Shown here: piece by piece, positions 20,593-29,607 of the stretch | How the letters are laid out: each line of letters begins with the position of its first letter | Position numbering within the stretch: position 1 is the first letter of the stretch | NCBI GenBank assembly: GCA_019285755.1 | Contig: CP079103.1 | Span: forward strand, 1,550,001-1,614,000 | DNA: 64,000 nt | Origin: Chitinophaga sp. E66 | Lineage (GTDB): Bacteria > Bacteroidota > Bacteroidia > Chitinophagales > Chitinophagaceae | Reading direction: 5' to 3' | The notes under the pieces: model-generated | What the model saw: the letters and a program-made list of their open reading frames with translations, nothing else | What the model was told of the DNA's origin: nothing | Database searches by the model: none | Position numbers and translations under genes: made by a program

Positions 20593-20988
20593 TCATGGAT
20601 TACCTGGTACTGTCCTTTTTCTGATACTGATCTGATGACGCTGCTCAGCCAGTTCTATCAGCCGTTCCAGCATCTCTGCCTTGATCTGTGCATCTTCCAA
20701 CTGAAGCTGTGCGGCTTTTAATTGCTTTTGAAGTTGCTCAACATCAGGCTGCTGACCACTTTGCTTTTCGGACGGTTTGTTTGAAGAGGGTGTCATCTTC
20801 ACAAGATAGTTCTTTCGGGGAAACGTTCGTAATCCTTTAGCATGCAGCCATTTACGAATAGTGTCACTCCCCTTTATTTCGTACTTGTGCCGTAAATAAT
20901 TCATACTGTACCCGCTTTGATACTCACGGATCACCTGATCTTTAAACGAATCAGGATAAAAACGACCCTCTTTGTATGTTCTTGTCAT
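20593..20988 (-). CDS. IS3-family transposase OrfA (helix-turn-helix)
   Basis: 131 residues. The N-terminal half (FYPDSFKDQVIREYQSGYS and GSDTIRKWLHAKGLRTF) is the HTH_Tnp_1-like DNA-binding domain that recognises the IS ends; the second half (VEQLQKQLKAAQLQLEDAQIKAEMLERLIELAE) is a leucine-zipper-like coiled coil. The frame ends shortly after an A5G run which would be a canonical A6G slippery site with one more A; see findings. Confidence 0.88.
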   Translation of the reverse strand: MTRTYKEGRFYPDSFKDQVIREYQSGYSMNYLRHKYEIKGSDTIRKWLHAKGLRTFPRKNYLVKMTPSSNKPSEKQSGQQPDVEQLQKQLKAAQLQLEDAQIKAEMLERLIELAEQRHQISIRKRTVPGNP

Positions 20989-21329
20989 AGAATAAATTTT
21001 GTGGTAAACCTATTTTAGGACAAGTCAGCAGACGAGCGGCAGACGTGAAGGGAATTCAAAAGCGATATAATAGGGAATTATCCCAGCTTAAAAGCAGGCA
21101 ATCCGGCCATTATCCGGCGGCGCCAGGCCAGATTCTGGCGCAAATACCATCCATTACATGCGAATATGCCAACGCGATGCCGGTTTACCGGTAAGGGTAT
21201 CCTTTGCCTGCCCTGGAAAGAGGTATTCTTTGCGATAAGGCGGGCATATAGTATGGAAATCGCTTAAAAGCGGTAAACAAGCCATTAGTATGAACCGGAT
21301 ATGTCCCGGATATAAGCCGGGTATAACTT

Positions 21330-21367
21330 GCATATAAACCGCCCCTAAATTAGGGCGGCTTATATGC
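21330..21367. repeat. Long imperfect inverted repeat
   Basis: GCATATAAACCGCCC and GGGCGGCTTATATGC form a 15-bp stem with one mismatch around CTAAATTA, which itself can pair further (CCTAA/TTAGG). It would form a stable cruciform or RNA hairpin. No T-run follows, so it is not a standard terminator. Confidence 0.7.
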
Positions 21368-21402
21368 GGCTTATATGCGGTTTATAGGCGGCTTATATGC
21401 GG
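21359..21402. repeat. 11-bp tandem repeat CTTATATGCGG, four copies
   Basis: Copies at 21359, 21370, 21381 (TTTATAGGCGG, diverged) and 21392. The first copy is also the right arm of the hairpin at 21330-21367. Period equals that of the unrelated repeat at 19564. Confidence 0.75.
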
Positions 21403-21470
21403 CTTATCTCATCCTGGGGTATACATTTTAATAGCGGAATCCATACCATAGGGTAGTGGGATATCCGCCT

Positions 21471-21503
21471 AAAACAAAAGGGACCACTGAAAGTGGTCCC
21501 TTT
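21471..21503 (-). terminator. Strong intrinsic terminator, minus strand
   Basis: Perfect 12-bp stem AAAGGGACCACT / AGTGGTCCCTTT with a GAA loop (21477-21503). On the minus strand the right arm runs into CCCTTTTGTTTT. No recognised gene precedes it on that strand, which points to the small candidate gene at 21571-21782. Confidence 0.8.
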
Positions 21504-21570
21504 GTCAATTGCTTCTAAATCAAAAATGAGTATTCCCGATGGAAATCGGGAACAATTCTGCTTCATCTAA

Positions 21571-21782
21571 TTATGCTTTTTCTTTGTCATAACGTTGAAC
21601 CCCATAAGCCTAATGGCCTACGGCATGCGATAATGATTCGAGATCTGAGACTAAAAAAGGATCCTGAGCCGGATGCCTCTGAATGAGATAAAAAATGGTT
21701 GGTTTTTGATTTACGTCTGCCTTTTTAAACGGTTGGTCTTCTTAGCGTTAATATCCTGGTTGGTTTGGTGTATAATTTCCAT
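21571..21782 (-). CDS. Candidate small protein gene, 70 residues, with one frameshift and one in-frame TAG
   Basis: ATG 21782 reads MEIIHQTNQDINAKKTNRLK. Adding one A to the AAAAA run near 21720, the same kind of defect seen across this window, continues the frame as KADVNQKPTIFYLIQRHPAQ, DPFLVSDLESLSHAVGH, then a TAG at 21610-21612, then AYGVQRYDKEKA and TAA. The composition is protein-like and the reading ends 68 nt before a perfect terminator on the same strand. The TAG may be a further sequence error or a real end. I do not recognise the protein; it looks soluble and charged, without a signal peptide. Confidence 0.35.
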
Positions 21783-21939
21783 ACTAAATTCAAGAATCTT
21801 TTCGAATTTTTGCGTGGTGGCCGAATAAACCGTAAATTTTCCGGAGAAATGTCGTTTTTGAGGTTTTTACCGGCTGAGGCCCGCCGGCCCGGCCCGGAAA
21901 CCTGAACTTCTTCCGGTTCAACTTTTAAAGTATACAGAC

Positions 21940-22397
21940 ATGCAAGACATCGATCCCACCGACCTGGAGATTCTGCGGCTCCTCCAGCGCAACGGGGAAC
22001 TGACCAACAAGGAAATTTCGGGCAAGCTGCATAAGTCCGTCGCGGCCGTTCACGAACGCATCCGGCGCCTGAAGGAACAGGGGTATATCCGCCGCACCGT
22101 GGCTATCCTGGACCGTAAGAAGATCAACCGGGGCTCATCGCTTTCAGCCATGTGCTGCTGAAAGACCACTCCGCCAATACCCTCAGCTCGTTCGAGAACG
22201 AAGTGGTGAAGTTCCCTGAAGTGATGGAATGCTTCCAGATGACGGGCACGTTCGACTTCATCCTGCGCATCGCCACGGCAGACATGGACGCCTATCACGT
22301 ATTTTACCGGAAACTGGCCACCCTGCCTAATATTACCACGGTTCAGAGCTTCTTCGTGCTCTCTGAAACGAAAAGCGATACGGCATATCCGTTGTAA
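21940..22397 (+). CDS. Lrp/AsnC-family transcriptional regulator, one frameshift
   Basis: The N-terminal winged helix is clear: MQDIDPTDLEILRLLQRNGE, TNKEISGKLHKSVAAVHERIRRLKEQGYI. After a break near 22135 the RAM/AsnC ligand domain follows: HVLLKDHSANTLSSFENEV, VMECFQMTGTFDFILRIATADMDAYHVFYRKLATLPNITTVQSFFVLSETK. About 152 residues, normal for the family. Lrp/AsnC proteins form octamers and sense amino acids. It lies 66 nt before the sigma factor of locus 2 on the same strand; a dyad GGCGAA-A-TTCGCC at 22421-22433 lies between them. The target is unknown. Confidence 0.88.
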
Positions 22398-22420
22398 ACA
22401 TTGCAATTCCCATCATTATT

Positions 22421-22433
22421 GGCGAAATTCGCC
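22421..22433. promoter_or_regulatory. 13-bp palindrome upstream of the locus 2 sigma gene
   Basis: GGCGAA-A-TTCGCC, perfect 6-bp arms, located between the Lrp/AsnC stop and the sigma start. It could be an operator. Nothing else supports this. Confidence 0.25.
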
Positions 22434-22462
22434 ATTCGATCCAATCTGTTTCATATCATTAA

Positions 22463-23062
22463 GTGAACGAAGGGCACCTCATAGACACACCAGATCTGTA
22501 CCGCCGCATATCGACCGGCGACGAAGCCGCCTTCCGGCAACTCGTGGAGCTGCACGCGCCGCGCCTGCAGGCCCTGGCCACCCGTATTACGGGATCGGCC
22601 GCGGTGGCGGACGACCTCGTGCAGGACACTTTCCTGAAGGTCTGGGTGGCGCGCGACCAGCTCTCCGGGCTGGACCAGCCGGGCGCCTGGGTGCGGAAGA
22701 TCTGCTTCTTCCTGGCCGTTAACCACGTCCGCCGCCAGGCCATCCGCGACAAAGCGCTGGATGCCGCCGGGCTGGAAAAGGACGCTTCCGGCAATACGCT
22801 GCCCGTGGCCGAGATGGTCGAGTTCCGGCAACTGCTGGGCCTGGTCAGCGACGCCGTGCAGACCCTTCCTGAAAAGCAGCGCCAGATCTACCGCCTCAGC
22901 CGCGAGCAGGGGCTCGGCATCCAGGAGATCGCCGATCATATGGGCCTGGCGGTCAGTACCGTGAAGAACCTCATGGTGATGGCGCTTAAAAACATCCGCT
23001 CCTCCCTGCAACATGCGGGGTATCCGTTACTTGTTCTCCTCCTCATCGACATTTTGCTCTGA
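22463..23062 (+). CDS. ECF sigma-70 factor (locus 2)
   Basis: Intact 199-residue frame starting at GTG 22463. Region 2: DEAAFRQLVELHAPRLQALATRITG and ADDLVQDTFLKVWVARDQL. Region 4: LPEKQRQIYRLSREQGLGIQEIADHMGLAVSTVKNLMVMALKNIR. The C-terminal tail GYPLLVLLLIDILL is hydrophobic, a common end in FecI-like sigma factors of Bacteroidota. It lies 90 nt upstream of its FecR partner. It is one of the few sigma genes here without a frameshift. Confidence 0.92.
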   Translation: MNEGHLIDTPDLYRRISTGDEAAFRQLVELHAPRLQALATRITGSAAVADDLVQDTFLKVWVARDQLSGLDQPGAWVRKICFFLAVNHVRRQAIRDKALDAAGLEKDASGNTLPVAEMVEFRQLLGLVSDAVQTLPEKQRQIYRLSREQGLGIQEIADHMGLAVSTVKNLMVMALKNIRSSLQHAGYPLLVLLLIDILL

Positions 23063-23152
23063 TTTAGCCGACACAAAAAAACTTTGACATTTTTCGGTAC
23101 TACCTGTTCGCCCGTTTGTCTGGTATAGATGAAGGGGACTTATTACCCATCC

Positions 23153-24340
23153 ATGGAACACAACGAACGATTATCATACCTGATGCAGCGCCTGACCGGC
23201 GGAACGGCTACCGAAGCGGAGCTGGACGAATTGTCCGCCCTGGTAGAGGCCGATACGCCCGGCGCTTCCATCGCTGAAGCGGAAAGCTGGCTGGAAGCAA
23301 ACCTTCCGCAACCGCTTCCGGAATACGACCGCGGGCACTGGATGCAGGTGGCCGACCAGATCCTGGCGTCCGATAAGCTGACGCAGGACCCGGTTGCTCC
23401 TCCGAAGCCAAAGGTGCATTACCTCCACCGCTGGTGGTGGGCCGCCGCTGCCGTGGTGATCGTGGCCGCCGGGATATGGGCGCTGAACCGTCCGCATACC
23501 GCACATGCCCCGGCGATCGTACAAACCTCACCGCCAGACGTGGATCCCGGAACTTATGGGGCCGTGCTCACGCTGGCCGATGGTTCCCAGATGGTGCTGG
23601 ACAGCGCCGGCAACGGGGTCATCACGCGGCAGAACGGGACCACCGTAGTGTTGAAGAACGACGGCCTGCAATACACGCCTGAAGAACCCGGATCGGGGGA
23701 AATGGAGTATAATACCATTGCCACCTCCAAGGGGCGGCAGTTTACCGTTACCTTGCCCGACGGGTCGCGGGTATGGCTGAATGCGGCCAGTACTTTGCGG
23801 TTCCCGGTGGCGTTCAGCGGGAACGACCGTACCGTGGAGCTCTCCGGCGAAGGCTGGTTCGAGGTGGCGAAGAACGCCGAAAAGCCTTTTCGTGTGAAGG
23901 TGCCCGGCCGGATGGACCTGGAAGTGCTGGGTACCTCTTTAACATAAACGCATATGCCAACGAGGCGAAAAGTTATACCACGCTTGTGACCGGGGCCGTA
24001 AGGGTTGCGGCCGGCGGCGGCGCCCTGTGGTGCTGAAACCGGGGCAGCAATTGCAGGCCGGGGCAGGAGGGATGGAAGTGGTGCAGAACGCCAACGTGGA
24101 GAAAGCCATCGCCTGGAAGAACGGCCTGTTCAACTTCGACGGGGTAGGCCTGCGCGACATGATGCGCCAGCTGGAACGTTGGTACGACCTGGAAGTGGTG
24201 TATGAAGGAAATGTGCCGGACGTGGTGTTCTTCGGGAAATGAGCCGCAAGCTGAAGCTGTCGGACGTACTGTCTGGCCTGGAGCGCTCGGATGTTCATTT
24301 CCGGCTGGAAGCGGGGAGAAGATTGATCGTTATGCCTTAA
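23153..24340 (+). CDS. FecR-family anti-sigma factor (locus 2), three frameshifts
   Basis: MEHNERLSYLMQRLTGGTATEAELDEL is the sigma-binding N-terminus (start 23153 preferred; 23129 is in frame). A membrane helix WWWAAAAVVIVAAGIWAL (residues about 95-112) follows. The periplasmic part has a duplicated-looking entry (YGAVLTLADGSQMVLDSAG) and the FecR core QFTVTLPDGSRVWLNAAST, GEGWFEVAKNAEKPFRVKV, LEVLGTSFNINAYANE across a break near 23938. The end MRQLERWYDLEVVYEGNVPD ... SDVHFRLEAGRRLIVMP crosses breaks near 24020 and 24240. About 395 residues. Confidence 0.88.
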
Positions 24341-24429
24341 TGATAATGATTTATCCCTATACTATTAAACAAAGACACATTGTACATGAGTTAGTATTTA
24401 TCAACCAGAAAGTACAACCGGCAGCAATG

Positions 24430-24458
24430 AAAAACGGAAGTGCGGCTAACACTTCCGT
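24430..24458 (-). terminator. Antisense intrinsic terminator between fecR and susC (locus 2)
   Basis: Perfect 9-bp stem ACGGAAGTG / CACTTCCGT with a 7-nt loop; on the minus strand it is followed by TTTTTC. It faces against the operon, as does the matching terminator in locus 1, and shares the stem core CGGAAGTG / CACTTCCG with it. Confidence 0.75.
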
Positions 24459-24514
24459 AGAAAATTGCCGGTTGCAGAAAAAAGGGTTTCGACACCTCCA
24501 TTTTTAACAACCAA
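24430..24514 (-). ncRNA. Candidate cis-antisense sRNA opposite the susC leader (locus 2)
   Basis: Bounded by an exact -7 box (24521-24528) and the terminator at 24430-24458, with 62 nt between box and stem, the same as in locus 1. The predicted transcript of about 85 nt is complementary to the spacer upstream of susC. Box sequence, box position relative to the susC ATG, spacing and stem are shared with locus 1 whereas the intervening bases differ. The 5' end is estimated. Confidence 0.5.
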
Positions 24515-24520
24515 ACGTTG

Positions 24521-24528
24521 CAAATCTA
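24521..24528 (-). promoter_or_regulatory. Antisense -7 box (TAGATTTG) at the susC start of locus 2
   Basis: Read on the minus strand, TAGATTTG fits TAnnTTTG exactly. It ends on the A of the susC start codon, the same register as in locus 1; both susC starts read GCAAAT[A/C]TATGCA. No convincing -33 element. Confidence 0.5.
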
Positions 24529-27500
24529 TGCAAAAAACTGCTTACTGGAGCCGTTGGGACTTGCCGTGCCGGCTCCCGACCAAAATCGTCCGGATCATGA
24601 AGCTTACCTGTGCTCTCCTTCTTGCCATTTTTCTACACGTATCAGCCAGCACGTATTCGCAGTCGGTTACCTTCTCGGGCAGGGAAGTGCCGCTGAAGCG
24701 CGTGTTCGCTACCATTAAGAAACAGACCGGTTATGTGATCTGGGGTAAATCGGAGCTCCTCCAGCAGGCGGTGCCTGTGTCGGCCTCCGTGCAGAACATG
24801 CCCCTGCTGAGTTTCCTGGACCTCATCCTGAAAGACCAGCCCCTTCAATACAAGATCGCGGACAATACGATCTTCCTGTATGGGAAGAACGACCCCGCGG
24901 CCACGAATGATCCGCAGGCGGTACAGGAAACCCCTGTTACCGGGCGCATCACCGACAGCACGGGCATGCCGCTCATCGGGGCTTCCGTGGTGATCGTGGG
25001 GGCGGGAGATCCGCTATCTCAGACGTGAACGGTAACTTCTCCCTGCCGGTAAATGCAGGGAATGTTTTGCGCATCAGCTTTATCGGCTTTAAACCTAAAG
25101 AAGTAACGATAACAACCGGTATGCTCCAGTCGGGCACCATCGGTGTGCAGGTGCTTTCGGTGTTAAGTTCCAGTCTCACTGAACTGAACGTGACGGCCAA
25201 TACCGGTTACCAGTCCATTCCCAAAGAGCGGGCCACGGGTTCGTTCGGGGTTGTGGGCGAGGAAGTGATCGGAGCCAGGATGGAGACATCCCTGATGGCC
25301 CGCCTGGAAGGCACGGTTCCGGGGCTGTTTATGCAGAACGGGACGATCAGCATCCGGGGATTTCCACGCTGCAGGGCAATTCGGCGCCGCTGTATGTAGT
25401 GGATGGGTTTCCGTATGAAGGAGACCTGAATTATCTCAACCCGGCCGATATCGTCAACGTAACGGTGATGAAAGACGCCGCGGCGGCATCTATCTATGGG
25501 GCCCGTGCTGCCAATGGGGTAATCTCCATCACCACGCGCAAGGGCAGCATCCGCAAGCCTGTGATCAATTTCAGCAGCAACGTATTCGTGACCGGCAAAC
25601 CTGATGCCGGCTACCTGAACCTGATGAATTCGAAAGAGATGGTGGATTTGCAACAGGAATTCTTCAACAGGTGGCATCCTTCCTACAACGACGGCATTCG
25701 CCGCAGTGCGCAAACCAAAGCGGTGGAAGCGCTGTACGAACACGAGCAGGGCAGGATCACCCAGGAACAATTAGATGCCACCCTTAACCGCTTGCGCGGC
25801 AATAACCTGCAAGATCAGTTGGAAGACCTGTTTCTGCGCAACAGTGTGAAACACCGTCAGGCATTCTCAGCCGCCGGTGGCACCGAGGCGCATCAATACA
25901 GCATCTTTATGAACTATACCAATACTGGAGATTATGCTCCGCGTACCCGTAATGAAGAAATCAACGTAGGTTTGAACGACCGCGTAAAGGTATTCAAGTG
26001 GCTGGACGCAGAGATCGGTGCAGTGACCAATATCCGTAACAGCAAATACCTCCGCCAAAACCCTACGGATTTATATACTGCTATGCCCTATGAGCAGCTG
26101 CAGAATCCTGATGGCAGCTATGCGTTTTACAACTACCTGAAATCACCGTATGAAATCCAGCGCCTGATCGATCTGGGCCTGCACGACGAAACTTATAATC
26201 CGCTTGAAGAATCCTATAATTCGCAACTTTCGTACGCCACCAATTATATCAGGCTGCAAGGCGGTTTCACGGCGAAGATCATCCGTGGGCTGTCACTGGA
26301 TGTAAAGTATCAGACAGAGCGCGGTACTATTTATCAGAAAGGATATTATACCGCCAATTCCTGGTATGTCAAAAACATGATCAATGATGCTGCACAGATC
26401 GGACCTAACGGCGATCTCATCAAGAACGTACCTGACGGCGGACAACTTTACGAAACCCGCGGGGCATCGAAATCCTATACAGCCCGTGCGCAGCTGAACT
26501 TCGACCGCGAAGTGGCGCGCCGCCACCGGATTACTGCGCTCGCCGGTATGGAACGTCGCGCTATTGCACAGGAGGCCACTTATATTTTTAAAATGGGATA
26601 CAGCGATAATAACCTGCAATTCCAACCTGTGGATGAATACGTGCTCGGCAGCCTGAAAAATACACAGTCGATCGATGGGAACTTCTTCTGGAGTTTCAAT
26701 GCAAATACCAATTTTAGGTACGTGGAAGAACGTTATGTTTCTGCCTACGGTAACTTTGGTTATACGTTCGACGGCAAGTACAACCTGTCTGGCAGTGCCC
26801 GGGTAGACAACTCCAACCTTTTCGGTACCGATCCCCGCTACCGGTACCTGCCGCTTTGGTCAGTGGGCGCCAGCTGGCGGATGACGGAAGAGGATTTCAT
26901 GAAAGACATCAGCTGGCTGAACAGCCTGACCCTCCGCACGACTTACGGCCTGGGCGGTAACGTGGCCAGGACCACCGGTCCTTTCCTGCAGGCGAAATCC
27001 ACTTTCAATACAGAAGCGCGGGCCAATGCGACCGATATCCTCTATCCCCCAACAAATCCCTGCGCTGGGAGAAAACGGCTACTACCAATATCGGGGTGGA
27101 TTTCAGCGTGCTGAACAACCGCTTATCCGGTTCCGTGGATTACTACATCCGTAAGACCACCGATCTGCTGGGTGATAAAGCAACGGACCCTACCAATGCG
27201 TTCCCTTCCGCGCTCATCAACTACGGCAGCATGAGTAACCGTGGTATCGAGTTCGGCATTCATTCCCGTAACGTCGTTGGTAAGGATTTCAGTTGGAATA
27301 CATCGCTGGCGCTGAGCTTCAATAAGAATAAGATGACGGACATCAATCTCCGTCATCCGGAATACTATATGCTTGTAGAGGGATGGGGTGTAAATAAAAT
27401 CGGATACCCTATGGATGCGTTATTCAGTTTCCAATATGCGGGCCTTGATCCCACAAACGGTTCCGTGATGGTATATGATGCGGAAGGGAAAGTAGTAAAG

Positions 27501-28085
27501 AACTATGATCAGAGCGGTAATGTTGTACCGAACATGACGGACGTTAATGCGCTCGTTTACAGTGGTACCCTCCGGCCTAAGTATACATCCGGCCTGACTA
27601 ACACCTTTACCTACAAGCACCTCTCGCTGCGGGTGATGATCATTGCCAACGGCGGGCACGTAATGCGTGATGTGATCAATCCCATCCAGAATAGCTTCGG
27701 CAGGAAGAACGCGGACAAGCGGTTAATGAACTTCTGGCGTAAGCCGGGCGACGAGTTAAACCCCAACACAATTCCCGCACCCGATCTGGCGAATAACGGT
27801 CGCGAATACTACAATCTCATCTGGTATGCGGCAGACAGGAACGTACTGAAAGCGGACTATATCAAAGTAAGGGATATTGCTGTGTCGTATGATTTTGCCC
27901 AATTGTTGAAGCCGCTGACAAAGATGCAGACGGCAAAGCTGACGCTGCAGGTGCAGAACCCCTTCGCCTGGTATAATAATAAGTACGGAATTGACCCTGA
28001 AGCATATTTCATGGCGGGCACTTATGCACAGCGAAGTCTGCCGGTGATGCCGGTGTATTCAGCTGGTCTTGACATCACTTTCTAA
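24528..28085 (+). CDS. SusC/RagA-like TonB-dependent transporter with STN domain (locus 2)
   Basis: Leader MQKTAYWSRWD...MKLTCALLLAIFLHVSASTYS. STN domain (VTFSGREVPLKRVFATIKKQ, residues about 45-115), carboxypeptidase-regulatory domain (VTGRITDSTGMPLIGASVVI; SDVNGNFSLPVNAGN), plug (MARLEGTVPGLFMQNG, VTVMKDAAAASIYGARAANGV) and a barrel with SusC-type turns (FNKNKMTDINLRHPEYY, LRPKYTSGLTNTFTYKHLS) ending YSAGLDITF. The canonical VVVGYG box is replaced by LTELNVTANTGYQSIPKERATGSFG, a known SusC variant. Breaks near 25010 (missing G), 25365 and 27045. It signals to the FecR gene upstream and pairs with the SusD gene 12 nt downstream. Confidence 0.88.
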
Positions 28086-28097
28086 AAATGCGGAATC

Positions 28098-29521
28098 ATG
28101 AAGAAATCACTTCTCTATATACTCACCATAGCGGCGCTCACAGGATGCGATAAATTCCTGGACATCCGGCCGAAGGATAAATTCATCCCCACCACCGTCA
28201 CCGACTTCGAGAACATGCTCAACTCGGGCACAATGGTGAACTACGGCGATTATTTCTGGGATCTTATGTCTGACGATGCCTTCCTGCCGGAAGGGGAACC
28301 GGGCAACCTTTACACCAAACAGCAGCCCCACGGCCGCCTGGCATATACGTTCAGCAATAAGCCTTATGACCAGGGAAACAACGACTTCCTTTGGAGCGAA
28401 GGTTACAAACGCATCTTCTACTGCAATACCGTGATCGATAACATCATGGAAGCCACGGAAGGTTCCGATGCACAACGCCGGAGCATCCGTGCCGAGGCCT
28501 ACCTGGGCCGCGCCATGGAGCACCTGCAGCTTGTGAATGTTTACGGCCGCCATTACGATGCCGCCACGGCAGCCAAAGACCTGGTATTCCCATCGCCCTG
28601 CTGGCGGATATCAATGCTAAGTTCGAAAGGAACACCGTGCAGGAAGTATACAATCAAATCATCAGCGATGCCAACGCAGCGGTGGCCGACCTTCCGTAAA
28701 GAACAAGCTGACGAAGTTCCGGGCCTCCAAAGCCGGTGGTTACGCCTTACTGGCCCGCGTTTACCTGTTCATGGGTGATTACGCCAACGCGAAGAAAAAC
28801 GTGGATCTGGCGCTGGCCCTGCAGGGTGAGCTGAAGGACATGAACGCTTATAATGTGGTAGTACCCGGTCCCTTCCCGAACGTACCCGGCGCGCCCCTCG
28901 GCTGGACCAACATCCCCGACGCGCAGAACCACCCTGAAACCATCGTGGCCCGTCACTTCCTGCGGCCTTTCGGGTTGGGGATGGATGTGCGCCTCCCGGA
29001 GCTCACCGCGCTCTTCTCCGACAACGACAAACGCTGGACGCTTTACTACGCCAACGGATGGCCGCCCGCGCCCCTTTCAACTACATGAACCGCTACCAGG
29101 TGAAGCTCTTCCTGCGCGGGGATTACTATAACAACTACCTCGCCGTTCCGGAGCTGTACCTTATCCGCGCGGAATGCCTGACGCGCGAAGGCAAGCAGGC
29201 CGAAGCGCTGGCCGATGTCAACAAGCTCCGTAAGAACCGTATCGTTCCGGCGGCTTATGTGGAATACACGCCCGCGGATTTCGGGAGCGACAACGAGCGC
29301 GTGCTGCGCTTTGTGCTGGAAGAAAGAAGAAGGGAGCTGGCTTTCACCGGCATGCGGATGATCGACCTTAAACGCCTGAACAAAGAGCCCCGGTTCGCCA
29401 AGACCATCAAACACACGGCCGAAGGGAAAGAGTACGTGCTGGAGCCTGGCAGCGACAAATACCAGCGCCAGCTGTGGCCCAACGCCACCGTGTTCAACCC
29501 CAGTGGCCCCAGAACCCATAA
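28098..29521 (+). CDS. SusD/RagB-like lipoprotein (locus 2), four frameshifts
   Basis: Leader MKKSLLYILTIAALTGCDKFLDIRPKDK with lipobox LTGC. SusD features: EGYKRIFYCNTVIDNIMEAT, IRAEAYLGRAMEHLQLVNVYGRHY, AGGYALLARVYLFMGDYANA, AVPELYLIRAECLTREGKQAEALADVNKLR and LEERRRELAFTGMRMIDLKRLN. Breaks near 28585, 28700, 29070 and 29500. Restoring one A near 29500 gives the usual SusD ending VFNPKWPQNP and a stop at 29519-29521 instead of a longer out-of-frame tail. Surface glycan-binding partner of the SusC above. Confidence 0.86.
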
Positions 29522-29551
29522 AACCTCCCAACCAACCATATATGCAAAGTG

Positions 29552-29578
29552 AGGCGCCGGTAAATGACCGGCGCCTTT
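29552..29578 (+). terminator. Intrinsic terminator after locus 2
   Basis: 10-bp stem AGGCGCCGGT / ACCGGCGCCT with a 5-nt loop and a short TT tail; 30 nt after the SusD stop and 29 nt before the ABC ATPase gene, separating the two units. Confidence 0.75.
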
Positions 29579-29607
29579 GATATCTTTTGTCCAAAAAACA
29601 CTGGTAC

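Larger units (their letters stand above)
19619..21022 (-). mobile_element. IS3-family insertion sequence
   Basis: About 1.4 kb bounded by imperfect inverted repeats: left TCCTAAAAAAAAGTTTACC (19621-19639), right, read inward, TCCTAAAATAGGTTTACC (ending 21020). The right end extends to ...GGACA, matching the CA terminus typical of the family; the left reads CGTCC instead of TGTCC. It carries orfA and orfB on the minus strand. I cannot fix a target duplication because the flanks are repetitive. Both transposase frames are long and well formed, so the element may be active. Confidence 0.85.
21023..21470. other. Repeat-rich non-coding region
   Basis: No coding frame is supported. The region is A/T- and palindrome-rich with many short GGCGG/TATA words and contains a long hairpin and an 11-bp tandem repeat (listed separately), plus small dyads such as GCGCCAG-GCCAGATT-CTGGCGC near 21121-21141. 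Confidence 0.5.

Noticed and set aside
21610..21612. In-frame TAG as a recoded codon (e.g. pyrrolysine)
   Set aside because: No recoding machinery is expected in this group and the window has many sequence errors; an error or true end is simpler.
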